Below are positions 1-7,512 of a stretch of 39,902 nt of DNA, in pieces. The notes under the pieces were generated by a model. The model had not been told where the DNA came from, did not search any database, and worked only from the letters and a program-made list of their open reading frames with translations. The position numbers were made by a program, and so were the translations under genes. The stretch lies in the NCBI RefSeq assembly GCF_002251635.1, contig NZ_NMOJ01000244.1:43891-83792 (forward strand), given 5' to 3'. The stretch is from Pseudomonas mandelii. Lineage in GTDB: Bacteria > Pseudomonadota > Gammaproteobacteria > Pseudomonadales > Pseudomonadaceae. The stretch's first letter is position 1. Each line of letters starts with the position of its first letter.

Positions 1-285
1 AAACGCCCAAAAGTAACCAAAAGGCTTTGCCCCACCACTCGGTGCCTCGCCTAGGCTCGGCGTACCCTCGCTCCGGCATTCATCTGGGGGCATCGCCTCC
101 GGTCGGCTTCGCTTCGACCTCCTCTCGATGTGTGCGGCTTCGCCGCACGGCGCTACGCGCCCACCCCCCAGATGAACGCCTCCACTCGGCCTCCCGAAGG
201 GGCGGGTAGATCAAGATCAAGAGCTGCAGGCGAGCTAACGCTCGGCCTAATGAGTGGTGAGAAGCCTCGGGTGTACACCGTCCAT
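1..285. repeat. Dispersed Pseudomonas intergenic repeat (partial), no gene
   Basis: This stretch contains a GC-rich sequence of the type I recognise as scattered in many copies through fluorescens-group Pseudomonas genomes, with the words CACTCGGTGCCTCGCCTAGG and CCTCGCTCCGGCATTCATC. It has short local palindromes such as TGCGGCTTCGCCGCA. Small open frames cross it on both strands, but none has a convincing ribosome-binding site or protein-like composition. The left end is cut by the window. Assignment as a dispersed repeat rests on memory of the family, not on a search. Confidence 0.45.
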
Positions 286-660
286 TGTAGGAGTGAGCCT
301 GATCGCGATGGCGGCCTGACAGCCGACCAATTTCTTTCAGGCATGCACCAAACCTTGTGGGAGCGAGCCTGCTCGCGATGGGGGTGTGTCATCCGACCAA
401 TCTCTTGCAGGTACCCACATTCCACTGTAGGAGTGAGCCTGCTCGCGATGGCAGCCTGACAGCCGACCAATCTCTTGCAGGTACACCCATTCCACTGTAG
501 GAGCGAGGCTTGCCCGCGATGGCGGCCTGACAGCCGACCAATTTCTTTCAGGCATGCACCAAACCTTGTGGGAGCGAGCCTGCTCGCGATGGGGGTGTGT
601 CATTCAACATTGATGTCGGCTGACCCAATGCCATCGCGAGCAGGCTGACTCCTACAGGGA
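286..660. repeat. Tandem REP array, ~70-bp period
   Basis: The word GACCAA recurs at 325, 395, 465 and 536, a period of 70-71 bp. Each unit carries a REP core of the form GGGAGCGAGCCTGCTCGCGATGG or a variant (TAGGAGTGAGCC, TAGGAGCGAGGCTTGCCCGC). The segment at about 306-391 is repeated almost exactly at about 518-603. The array closes at about 630-657 with an inverted REP (CCATCGCGAGCAGGCTGACTCC), so the last unit can fold back on the preceding core. No gene is supported here. Confidence 0.8.
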
Positions 661-1029
661 ATGTGTGCTGATTTGAGGGGTGTGTTTAATTGTGTTTAGC
701 GTTACTTCCTGAAAGCTACAGTTCCTTGCGCCGTTGCCTACGACTGCGCCAGAATCCGCCGGCTTGTGCGCTTTGTGCCTGGTCTTTATCGTTTCCGGGT
801 CGCTGAATTCAGCGGCCAGGTTTAGCGACCTGAACAGGTATAAGCGCAACAAAGCTCCATTTTTATTGCAGGCTGATGTCTGCAGTCGTGTTATGGCGGC
901 TGTGCGCGGGAGATCTTCGGATCTGCCGGGTGTCTAGGTGACCGGTTCGCTAACCTGCGTACAGCTGCCACCCCTTTATGTTTAGCGACAGGTACCGGTG
1001 GTTCCAACAGGTATAAATGGAGTTTCACC
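661..1029 (+). promoter_or_regulatory. Leader/upstream region of the DUF6124-type gene
   Basis: About 370 nt without a supported gene. It holds two copies of TTTAGCGA (821-828, 981-988), a partial third (TTTAGCG, 696-702), and two copies of AACAGGTATAA (833-843, 1006-1016). The second copy of both motifs lies directly before the ribosome-binding site of the downstream gene. The repeated order TTTAGCGA then AACAGGTATAA looks like a duplicated leader segment. I recall similar upstream sequences before related small genes in other Pseudomonas, but the role is unknown to me. No clear promoter pair was identified. Confidence 0.35.
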
Positions 1030-1389
1030 ATGTTCAAAGCCACACCCAACCCCCCGCAATCCGACGACGTTTCCCCCTACGATCCCCTCGATCCCAAAAA
1101 GCTCAACGAAGCCGCCGACCGTGCGCTGGATCACTATCTCAATCCGCTGAAAAGCGCGATCCCGCCACGCAAGCCCAGCACCATTTACCTCATCGCCCCG
1201 GATATCGACACCGAAACCCTGTTGGTCAATGCCTGCGAATCCCTGGCATCGGCAAGTGTGCTGGCGAGTGATTTCGCAAGCCAGTTGCAAGGCCCCCAGC
1301 GCAACACCATGCTGGCGCTGCAGCAGGTCATCATGCTGGGCGAACTAGCAGTGAACCGAGCGCTGGATAACGTCGATCCGCAGGGGTAA
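1030..1389 (+). CDS. DUF6124-type (DUF3077-like) small protein
   Basis: A 119-residue cytosolic protein with no signal peptide or membrane segment. The start is supported by TGGAGT about 7 nt upstream. The N-terminal third is proline-rich and polar, followed by a short predicted strand (STIYLIAPDIDTETLLVNA) and helices (ACESLASASVLASDFASQL; NTMLALQQVIMLGELAVNRAL). This is the pattern I know from the DUF6124/DUF3077-type family, which occurs in many copies per genome in fluorescens-group pseudomonads; the function is unknown. The last 44 nt of the gene, with its stop codon, are duplicated 172 bp downstream together with a REP-like palindrome. Confidence 0.75.
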   Translation: MFKATPNPPQSDDVSPYDPLDPKKLNEAADRALDHYLNPLKSAIPPRKPSTIYLIAPDIDTETLLVNACESLASASVLASDFASQLQGPQRNTMLALQQVIMLGELAVNRALDNVDPQG

Positions 1390-1436
1390 GCCACACCACT
1401 GATCGTTCCCACGCAGAGCGTGGGAAGGATCAGCCG
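1346..1436. repeat. 91-bp direct repeat, copy 1 (3' end of DUF6124-type gene plus palindrome)
   Basis: The sequence from TAGCAGTGAACCG to GGATCAGCCG is repeated at 1518-1608 with an offset of exactly 172 bp and no mismatch that I can see. Copy 1 includes the last codons and the stop of the upstream gene. It ends in the palindrome TTCCCACGC-AGA-GCGTGGGAA (1406-1426), a REP-like element common in pseudomonads. Confidence 0.9.
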
Positions 1437-1517
1437 CTCGGTGGCGAAGCCGTCGTAAAACCAGTGAATGCGGTGTGTCAATGGAGATGCGTATGCCGGG
1501 TTTAGGTCTGCTGCGCA

Positions 1518-1608
1518 TAGCAGTGAACCGAGCGCTGGATAACGTCGATCCGCAGGGGTAAGCCACACCACTGATCGTTCCCACGCAGAGCGTGGGAAGG
1601 ATCAGCCG
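1518..1608. repeat. 91-bp direct repeat, copy 2
   Basis: Second copy of the 1346-1436 sequence, carrying a detached C-terminal coding fragment of the DUF6124-type gene and the palindrome at 1578-1598. The 81 nt between the copies (1437-1517) encode nothing recognisable. The pair looks like a recent tandem duplication or the remains of REP-mediated insertion. Confidence 0.9.
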
Positions 1609-1618
1609 ACGCAGGCAC

Positions 1619-1657
1619 AAAAAAACCGCGACCCTCCCCCAAGGGCCGCGGTTTTTT
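1619..1657 (-). terminator. Rho-independent terminator (bidirectional)
   Basis: A-tract, then ACCGCGACCCT, a short loop, AGGGCCGCGGT and a T-tract: a GC-rich stem flanked by A7 and T6. It lies 11 nt past the stop of the csgA-like gene, so on the minus strand it ends the curlin operon. The symmetry lets it also stop plus-strand transcription arriving from the DUF6124-type gene. Confidence 0.85.
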
Positions 1658-1668
1658 ATGCCTTGCGA

Positions 1669-3117
1669 TTATTGCTGCAGCACGGTCGCCCGGTTGTCAG
1701 CACCCATCTGTTGAACGGTCGCCGTTTGGGTCATGCCACTCTGGTCGACACTGGCGGTGTTGCCGGTGCCGCCCTGGGTCACGTACGCCACGTTCATGGT
1801 GTCAGCCTGTTTGACGGTAATCATGTTGTCGCTGCCATACAGTTGCGTGGTGAACGCCTGGTTGCCCGTGCCGGACTGGTCGAACTCGGTGGTGTTGCCG
1901 GTGCCGTTGGTGGTGCCCTGGGCCAGGTTGGTGGTGCCGCGCTGGTCGGAGATCAGGATGTTGTCGCTGCCGTTCTGGTCGAAGTACAGCTCGTTATACG
2001 AATCGGCCTGGCTGATGGTGGTTTTGTTGCCGCTGCCGGTCTGGTTGGTGGTCATGATGTGGCCGACGCCATCCTGTTTGAAGCTGGCGATGTTGCCGTT
2101 CCCCGCCTGGGTGACGGTCGCACGCTGGTTGCTGCCGAATTGGCCGCCCAGTTGCGGGCCTTTCCAGTTGCTGGCGTAGACCTTGTTTTCAGTACCCACG
2201 GAGGTGGCGTTCAGCACATGGCTGTCGCCGCTCTGATAGGTGAAGTGCACGTTGCCGGTGCCTTGCTGGTACAACGCGAGCACCGAGCCGACGGAGTCGA
2301 ACTGGTCGGCGTAGATGGCGTTGACATCGCCGACTTGCAGGACCTGGGCGTTGTTGTTTTGGCCAAAGCTCTGGTCGACCACGGTTTCGTTGGTTTGCCC
2401 GTACTGGTTGACGGTGGCCTCGCTGCCGGTTTGTCCGCCTTGCCAGACTTCCGTGGCGTTGAAGTCGCCAAACTGGTTGATGGTCACGACGCCGCCATTG
2501 CCGTCGCGCTGGTCGCCATAGGCATAGTTGCCTTCGCCGGCCTGGTTGATGCCGATCTCGCCGCCCATGTGCGCGATCTGTTCGGCGGTGCCGTAGTTGG
2601 CGGTGCCGTACTGGATGATCGTCGCGTTGTTGGCGATGCCCAGTTGAATCTGCTCGATATTGGCCTCGTTGGCGTCACCGAACTGGAAGGTCTGGCCTTT
2701 GGTGGCTTCCTGGCTGTCCTGATAGAGGAACGAGAAGTTGCCACTGCCCGCCTGTTGTTGCAGCGCCTGGTTTTCACCCATGCCGATCGACTGGCTGGCA
2801 TGGGCGGTGTTGAGGCTACCGACCTGTTGCTGGACGATGGTGCTGCCGTTCTCGAACAGTTGCTCACCGTAACTGGCATTGAAGTCGCCGACCTGATCCT
2901 GGGTGATGGTGCCGGTGGCGGTGTCTTGCACCGCCATGGCATCGTTACCCTGACCCAGTTGCTGTTGGGCTGCGGTACTGAACGGGGCCGCGGTCTGTTT
3001 CACTTCGGCAATGTTGGCGGTGCCGACCTGGGCCTGGGTGGAAACGCTGTCGTCGGCCATCGCCTGGGCACTGACAATGACCAGTATGGCGGCGGTGAGG
3101 GGCGTCAGTTTGAACAT
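1669..3117 (-). CDS. csgA: CsgA-like major curlin with ~20 repeats
   Basis: A 482-residue secreted protein built almost wholly of curlin-type repeats. The start is supported by GGAGGT 9 nt upstream. A signal peptide covers residues 1-21 (cleavage after AMA). I count about 20 QxGxxN motifs (QVGTAN, QLGQGN, QVGDFN, through QMGADN) spaced roughly 20-25 residues apart, with Gln/Asn ladders between them, as expected for a cross-beta amyloid subunit secreted through an outer-membrane CsgG pore. E. coli CsgA has five repeats in about 150 residues, so this is greatly expanded. It follows the csgB-like gene by 27 nt and ends the putative operon. No csgE, csgF or csgG is present in the window. The Fap amyloid family has a different repeat and is not a match. 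Confidence 0.8.
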   Translation of the reverse strand: MFKLTPLTAAILVIVSAQAMADDSVSTQAQVGTANIAEVKQTAAPFSTAAQQQLGQGNDAMAVQDTATGTITQDQVGDFNASYGEQLFENGSTIVQQQVGSLNTAHASQSIGMGENQALQQQAGSGNFSFLYQDSQEATKGQTFQFGDANEANIEQIQLGIANNATIIQYGTANYGTAEQIAHMGGEIGINQAGEGNYAYGDQRDGNGGVVTINQFGDFNATEVWQGGQTGSEATVNQYGQTNETVVDQSFGQNNNAQVLQVGDVNAIYADQFDSVGSVLALYQQGTGNVHFTYQSGDSHVLNATSVGTENKVYASNWKGPQLGGQFGSNQRATVTQAGNGNIASFKQDGVGHIMTTNQTGSGNKTTISQADSYNELYFDQNGSDNILISDQRGTTNLAQGTTNGTGNTTEFDQSGTGNQAFTTQLYGSDNMITVKQADTMNVAYVTQGGTGNTASVDQSGMTQTATVQQMGADNRATVLQQ

Positions 3118-3144
3118 GATGAAACCTCCAAGTGGTGCAGTGCT

Positions 3145-3606
3145 TTAGCGATATTGTTTAACCGAAACGCTCATGCCATTTCCCGACTGGGTCACGGCGC
3201 TTGAAAGCCCCGTACCGGCCTGGTCGATGCTGGCGTCGTTGTTATTGCCGTTCTGGGAAATCTGCGCGCGGTTGTGGCTACCGTTTTGTGTGATTGAGGC
3301 GGCGTTGCCGGAACCTTGCTGGGTGATCAATGCCATGAGGTCGCTGCCTTGTTGCAGGATCCAGGCTTCCTGGTTGCTGCCCGACTGGACGATGGTGCCA
3401 AGCAACGACTGGCCGTTCTGTTGCACCAGCGCCACGTTGGCCTGACCGTTCTGGTCGATCAGCGCGTGCTGGCCCACCGGTGGAGGCAACTCGCCGAGGT
3501 CGGCGGACGGTGCCAGGTCGTCGTTCTCCATCAAATCGTCGGCGCGCGCGCCTGCACTGCTGCAAAGCAGAAGCAGGCAGAGCAGGGCGGCGGTCGGCGT
3601 TTTCAT
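3145..3606 (-). CDS. csgB: CsgB-like minor curlin / nucleator
   Basis: A 153-residue secreted protein. ATG at 3606 is preferred over an upstream in-frame ATG because it has AGGA about 9 nt upstream and directly begins a signal peptide (MKTPTAALLCLLLLCSSAGARA). After an acidic linker (residues 24-42) come about five curlin repeats with motifs such as DQNGQAN, QQGSGN, QNGSHN, QNGNNN and QSGNG. The last residues (SVSVKQYR) are basic, recalling the basic C-terminus of E. coli CsgB, which anchors and nucleates the fibre. Gene order csgB then csgA matches the enterobacterial csgBA operon. Nucleator function is inferred from order and size. Confidence 0.75.
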   Translation of the reverse strand: MKTPTAALLCLLLLCSSAGARADDLMENDDLAPSADLGELPPPVGQHALIDQNGQANVALVQQNGQSLLGTIVQSGSNQEAWILQQGSDLMALITQQGSGNAASITQNGSHNRAQISQNGNNNDASIDQAGTGLSSAVTQSGNGMSVSVKQYR

Positions 3607-3632
3607 GGCGTTGTCCTGTAGGAAGAGGCCGG

Positions 3633-3660
3633 CCCCACCCACCGACATCGGCGGGTGGGG
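3633..3660 (-). other. Stable stem-loop between the 747-aa gene and csgB-like gene
   Basis: CCCCACCCACCG / CGGCGGGTGGGG forms a 12-bp stem with one mismatch and a 4-nt loop. There is no T-tract on the minus strand, so it is unlikely to be an efficient intrinsic terminator. It could be a processing or mRNA-stability element that sets curlin expression apart from the upstream adhesin genes. Confidence 0.6.
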
Positions 3661-3667
3661 CGAGGGC

Positions 3668-5911
3668 TCAGTTGGAGATGACCGTCACGGTACGCACGGT
3701 GCCTTGGGACGAGCGGATGGTCGCCGTCGGATTAGCTGACGGGATCACCGTGGTGCTGTTGTTCACCGTCAACCTCCAGCGGCCAGTCACTGGCACCGTG
3801 GTGGTGCCCAGCGTTACCAGCCCGGTCGGGGTGGTGACCTGCACGGTGATGGTGTTGCCGGTAATCACCGATGAGGTGCCCGCAAAGTCCCAGGTGAAGC
3901 GGTTATTGGAGCGGGCCGACACCGTTGCCGTGGTCACTGTGAACGTTTCCGCAGCAGGCCGTGGCGAGACTTGCACCGTGACCGTCGCCGGCGTCGACAG
4001 GGCGCCGAAGCTGTCCCGGGCGATGTAGGTGAAGGTGGTGGTGAAGGCCGTGGTGACCGTGGCCGGTGGGGTGTAGGTGACGACGGTGCCGTCAGTGGTG
4101 ACGGTGCCGCGACCGGCTGGCGGTGGGGTCACGCTGGCGACGGCGAGCGGCACGTTGCCTTCCGGATCGGTGTCGTTGGCCAGCACGCTGATCGGAATTG
4201 CCACACCCAGGGTCGCGATGCTGTCGGCGACGGCCACCGGAGGCTGGTTAGGCGCCACGGTGATGGTCACGGTCGCCGGAGCGGTCGAGGCCAGGCCTTT
4301 GACGTCTTGAGCCTTGTAGGTGAAGGTCGCGGTCAGCGGTGCATTGACCACGGCCGGCGGGGTGTAGACCACCGAAGTCGTGCCGCTCAATGCCACGGTG
4401 CCTTGCCCGGCAGCCGGTGGGGTCAGTGCGGTGATGCTCAGCGGCGTGTTGCCGTCGGGGTCACTGTCGTTGGCCAGCAGGTTGAGGGTCAGCGGCACAC
4501 CGAAGCTGGTGCTGCCGGTGTCGGCGACCGAGAGCGGCGCCTGGTTTTCGCCGGTGTCCGGTGCCGTACCGACGACCACGACTGGCTCGGTATCACTACC
4601 ACCAGCGGCGGATTTGACCGTGACAGTGGCCGGTGGCTGGGTCAGGTCGGCAACGGTCAGTTTTTGCAGGGTGCCGGATTTCGACAGACGTCCGTAACCT
4701 TGCGCAACCATGTCAGGCACCGCCACTTCATCCGTGGAGGTGGCCTCGATCAGCAGGCTGTGATTGCTCCAGTTGTAGCGAGCGGTCTGGATTTTCACCA
4801 GGTCGGTGAGCTTGCTCGACACCGCTGTAGGTCGGGTGGTGCCGGTAGGGTTGGTGGCAGTGATCACCACGACCGGAGGTACGGGGCCGGTGATCAGGTG
4901 ATTGCCGAAGAACAAGCCATTGTTGTCACCGACCATAGTGGTTTGGCAGGGCGTAGGCGGTGGGCCGGGTACCAGGGCGAGGGTTTCGCGCAAGCACAGG
5001 GTCGAGCTGTTGTCCGCTTTGCCGAAGACTTCGACCCGGGTGCTGCTGCCGGTACCCGAAGAAGTGCGGCGGTAAGTGGCACGGCCGAGCTCCACATGGG
5101 TTTGTGCACGGTTGTCGAGAACTTTGCCGGACACGGTGAAGAGGCTGGTTTCGATGGTCCCCGCCGGCCCCTGGATACGCACGAAGTTGGTGTTGTTGGG
5201 ACTGCCGGTGACCGGCTCGGTGAGGTTCGGGTCACCGACAAAGGTTTCTACGGCCCCGGTGTCCGGGTTCACTTCGGTGTAAGGGCCGTTGACGCTGCGC
5301 AGGAACGGTCCGATGGCACCGTTGAGTGCCCCTGTGAAATTCCCCGGCACACCGACGCCGATGTCGCGTGTGATGTTGATTGCGCGACGACCGGGAGTCG
5401 TGACATTGACTGTTTCCACGCCATAAGGGTGAGTGATGGTGTAGGTCCCGGCGACGGGTACGTTGATCCGCATGCGAATCCGCGCAAAGCTGATTTGATC
5501 GCCATCGAGCGGATTGCCGCCGGCAAATGCTGCTTCTATCCCGGCGACATAGGCGTCCATACCATAGCCAGCGGCGTTGTTGGGAATGGTGGTCTCGGCG
5601 AGGAACCAGAAGGATTCATCTGGCCAGTTATCCGGGAACACCATCGGCAGGGTGTCGTCGAAAACGCCCGGTGCCGGCAGCAGGGTACACATGTAGGCCG
5701 GTGGCGTGGCAGCCGGCACCCGCGAGCTGGCAGCCCGGGACTGACACAGTTCCATCGAGAGTAAATTGTTGTCCTGATACCACATCGGGAATTTCCCGGT
5801 GGCGAAGGTATATGGGCCGAGGTCGACAGCCGCGAGTTGCGCGAATGCGCTGCCGGACAGCGATAGAGTCAGTCCCAGGGCGTTGAGCGCCAGGCGTGGC
5901 CAATTGTTCAT
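3668..5911 (-). CDS. Large secreted protein with cadherin-like repeats (paralogue of the upstream 448-aa protein)
   Basis: A 747-residue exported protein of unknown function. ATG at 5911 has AGGAGG 5 nt upstream and begins a signal peptide (MNNWPRLALNAL...GSAFA). Residues ~25-260 form a domain shared with the neighbouring 448-aa protein, with common landmarks WYQD, a Cys in the LCQS/LCLS region, SSRVP, YMC.LLPAPG.FDD, DGDQISFARIR, THPYGV, PGRRAIN.TRDIG and FLRSVNGPYTE. Two tandem ~95-residue Ig/cadherin-like repeats follow (about 470-655), each starting NQ(A/P)P and carrying LANDSDPDG or LANDTDPEG, a calcium-site-like motif of tandem-95/VCBS adhesins. A ~90-residue beta-rich tail ends the protein. 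It lies 35 nt after its paralogue and upstream of csgBA-like genes, which suggests a surface adhesin or matrix protein. Confidence 0.8.
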   Translation of the reverse strand: MNNWPRLALNALGLTLSLSGSAFAQLAAVDLGPYTFATGKFPMWYQDNNLLSMELCQSRAASSRVPAATPPAYMCTLLPAPGVFDDTLPMVFPDNWPDESFWFLAETTIPNNAAGYGMDAYVAGIEAAFAGGNPLDGDQISFARIRMRINVPVAGTYTITHPYGVETVNVTTPGRRAINITRDIGVGVPGNFTGALNGAIGPFLRSVNGPYTEVNPDTGAVETFVGDPNLTEPVTGSPNNTNFVRIQGPAGTIETSLFTVSGKVLDNRAQTHVELGRATYRRTSSGTGSSTRVEVFGKADNSSTLCLRETLALVPGPPPTPCQTTMVGDNNGLFFGNHLITGPVPPVVVITATNPTGTTRPTAVSSKLTDLVKIQTARYNWSNHSLLIEATSTDEVAVPDMVAQGYGRLSKSGTLQKLTVADLTQPPATVTVKSAAGGSDTEPVVVVGTAPDTGENQAPLSVADTGSTSFGVPLTLNLLANDSDPDGNTPLSITALTPPAAGQGTVALSGTTSVVYTPPAVVNAPLTATFTYKAQDVKGLASTAPATVTITVAPNQPPVAVADSIATLGVAIPISVLANDTDPEGNVPLAVASVTPPPAGRGTVTTDGTVVTYTPPATVTTAFTTTFTYIARDSFGALSTPATVTVQVSPRPAAETFTVTTATVSARSNNRFTWDFAGTSSVITGNTITVQVTTPTGLVTLGTTTVPVTGRWRLTVNNSTTVIPSANPTATIRSSQGTVRTVTVISN

Positions 5912-5946
5912 GATGCCTCCTGATGAGGATCTGGGCATGTGAGCGT

Positions 5947-7293
5947 TCATGGCAGGATGACCACTTCTTCGGTATCGGTGCCGCCATTGGATGACGTCAC
6001 TCGAACCTTGGCGGGTGGAATCGGCGAGATACCGGTGGCCAGTGATTTCACTGCGCCGTCGCCACTGAGGGCGCCGATGGCGACTCCTGTGCCGGACGTG
6101 GCGGTCAGCACCGGTGGCGAGGTCTCATCGCTGGTGGAGGCCACGACGGTTATTTGCCCGGTGCTCAGGCTGTACTCGGCACGCTGAATGACGACCAGGT
6201 CGGACAGCGACATCGACAGGGTGGTCGGTGTGCTGCTGGGGATAGCCACGTGGTTGTCGGCCGTCACTTGCAGGGTGCTCGGTAACGTCGGGTTGTTCGA
6301 GGACTGCGCATACCAGTTGCCGGTGGTGTCAGCCTCGGTCAGGTGCAGCGCCGGGTTGTTGCTGTCCAGGGTCACGGTGGCCGGTGGTGGCGGGGCCATG
6401 ACGAACACGTCTTGCTGGGCTACCGGGGCGCTTTCACCGGCCTTGCGCGAGTAGGTGCTGCGCTGGGTAATCATCGGAGTCGGACGGACCACCGTCGATA
6501 ACTTGCCGGAGATGGCCATCACCGTTGTGCGCAAGTCCAGTCCGTTGGGCCCTTCAATGCGGATGAAATTGGTGTTGAAAGGGCTGCCGGTGAAGGCTTC
6601 CGAAAGGTTCGGGTCGCCGACGAATTGCTCTGCCGCACCGGTCACCGGATTGGTTTCGGTGTAGGGGCCGTTGACGCTGCGCAGGAACGGCCCGACATCA
6701 CCCTTGAGGGCGCCGTCATAGGTTTTCGGCACGCCGATACCGATGTCCCGGGTCATGTTGATCGCCCGCCGCCCGGGGGTATCGATGTTGAACACATCGA
6801 CGCCGTAGGGGTGGGTGATCACATAGGTGCCGGCAGTGGGCACGTCCACACGAATGCGGATGCGCGCAAAGCTGATTTGATCACCTTCGAGCGGGTCGCC
6901 ACCGCCGAAGGCCGCTTCGACGGCACTGACATAGGTCAGGTCGATGCCTCGGGCTGCATCGACAATGGCGCCGTCGCCGGTGAACCAGAACGCTTCATCG
7001 GGGAAGTTGGTCGGGAAGACTACAGGTTGTGCATCGTCGAAGATCCCGGGGGCTGGCAACAAATTACACATGTAGGTCGGCGCGCCTGGAGCGCTCGGGA
7101 CTCGCGAACTGACCGCCTTGGACAGGCACAGATCGAGGGTTCGACCATGAGTGTCCTGATACCACGCGGCAAACGAGCCGTTGGCGGGAACATAGGGGCC
7201 GGGGTCGACGGCAAACAGCGCTGCCTGGGCAACACCTTGGGCTAGAGCGCTGACGACCAGGGCGGCCGCCGTTTTGGACAGTAAAGGGTGCAT
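5947..7293 (-). CDS. Secreted protein, first gene of the sigma-54 curlin/adhesin operon
   Basis: A 448-residue exported protein of unknown function. ATG at 7293 is chosen over a far upstream in-frame start because GAGGG lies about 7 nt upstream and the signal peptide (MHPLLSKTAAALVVSALAQG) begins there; the longer frame would also run through the sigma-54 promoter. The N-terminal ~240 residues closely match those of the 747-aa paralogue (motifs WYQD, SSRVP, YMCNLLPAPGIFDD, GDQISFARIRIRV, FLRSVNGPYTE). It lacks the cadherin-like repeats. The C-terminal ~200 residues are beta-rich and end in GGTDTEEVVILP, similar to a GGSDTEPVVVV segment in the paralogue. It is probably a matrix or cell-surface component. 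Confidence 0.8.
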   Translation of the reverse strand: MHPLLSKTAAALVVSALAQGVAQAALFAVDPGPYVPANGSFAAWYQDTHGRTLDLCLSKAVSSRVPSAPGAPTYMCNLLPAPGIFDDAQPVVFPTNFPDEAFWFTGDGAIVDAARGIDLTYVSAVEAAFGGGDPLEGDQISFARIRIRVDVPTAGTYVITHPYGVDVFNIDTPGRRAINMTRDIGIGVPKTYDGALKGDVGPFLRSVNGPYTETNPVTGAAEQFVGDPNLSEAFTGSPFNTNFIRIEGPNGLDLRTTVMAISGKLSTVVRPTPMITQRSTYSRKAGESAPVAQQDVFVMAPPPPATVTLDSNNPALHLTEADTTGNWYAQSSNNPTLPSTLQVTADNHVAIPSSTPTTLSMSLSDLVVIQRAEYSLSTGQITVVASTSDETSPPVLTATSGTGVAIGALSGDGAVKSLATGISPIPPAKVRVTSSNGGTDTEEVVILP

Positions 7294-7350
7294 GAGTATT
7301 CCCTCTATCAGAGTACCTGCCCCGTAGGGATGGGTCAGTTGAGAGGGTTT

Positions 7351-7368
7351 TGGCAACTTCCATACCAA
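7351..7368 (-). promoter_or_regulatory. Sigma-54 (-24/-12) promoter of the secreted-protein/curlin operon
   Basis: On the minus strand the sequence reads TTGGTATGGAAGTTGCCA. This has the invariant GG and GC separated by exactly 10 nt and fits the consensus TGGYAYR-N4-TTGC at every fixed position. The predicted start is near 7341, giving a leader of about 48 nt before the ATG at 7293. An NtrC-family activator gene lies 4 kb away in the divergent operon, which supports function. Confidence 0.8.
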
Positions 7369-7453
7369 TCTTTCAAAACACCCGGCAGAGGCCCGCAGTG
7401 AAGGCTTGGAGCGCGCAAACGGTTTCACGGGGCCGAGGGCGTAAGCGGGCGAC

Positions 7454-7473
7454 TGTCCCCAGCATTGGGGGTA
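7454..7473. promoter_or_regulatory. Candidate activator binding site (dyad) upstream of the sigma-54 promoter
   Basis: TGTCCCC-AGCATT-GGGGGTA is an imperfect dyad 88-107 bp upstream of the -24 element, a usual distance for an NtrC-type enhancer. A second, perfect dyad CCCGAAGTCGGG lies at 7519-7530. Neither has been compared with a known MnxR site. The assignment is inference from position and symmetry. Confidence 0.3.
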
Positions 7474-7512
7474 GATGGGGGCAGTGGGGCAGGGGGGGAA
7501 TCGGTGGGGGGG
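7467..7512 (+). other. Potential G-quadruplex between divergent operons
   Basis: The plus strand has five G-runs: G5 (7467-7471), G5 (7477-7481), G4 (7486-7489), G7 (7492-7498) and G7 (7506-7512), with loops of 5, 4, 2 and 7 nt. This exceeds the usual requirement of four runs of at least three. It overlaps the candidate enhancer, between the sigma-54 promoter and the first kinase gene. Confidence 0.7.

Noticed and set aside
1663..3204. Long plus-strand open frame (513 codons) opposite the csgA-like gene
   Set aside because: It is the antisense shadow of a repetitive curlin gene. The minus-strand frame has a signal peptide, a good ribosome-binding site and a clear family match.
1669..3606. 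Fap-type functional amyloid (FapB/FapC)
   Set aside because: The repeats are short and regular QxGxxN curlin units; no Fap-type linkers or fapA/D/E/F neighbours.
3971..5764. Plus-strand open frame of 597 codons
   Set aside because: Antisense to the 747-aa secreted protein; Arg/Gly/His-rich composition typical of a high-GC shadow frame.
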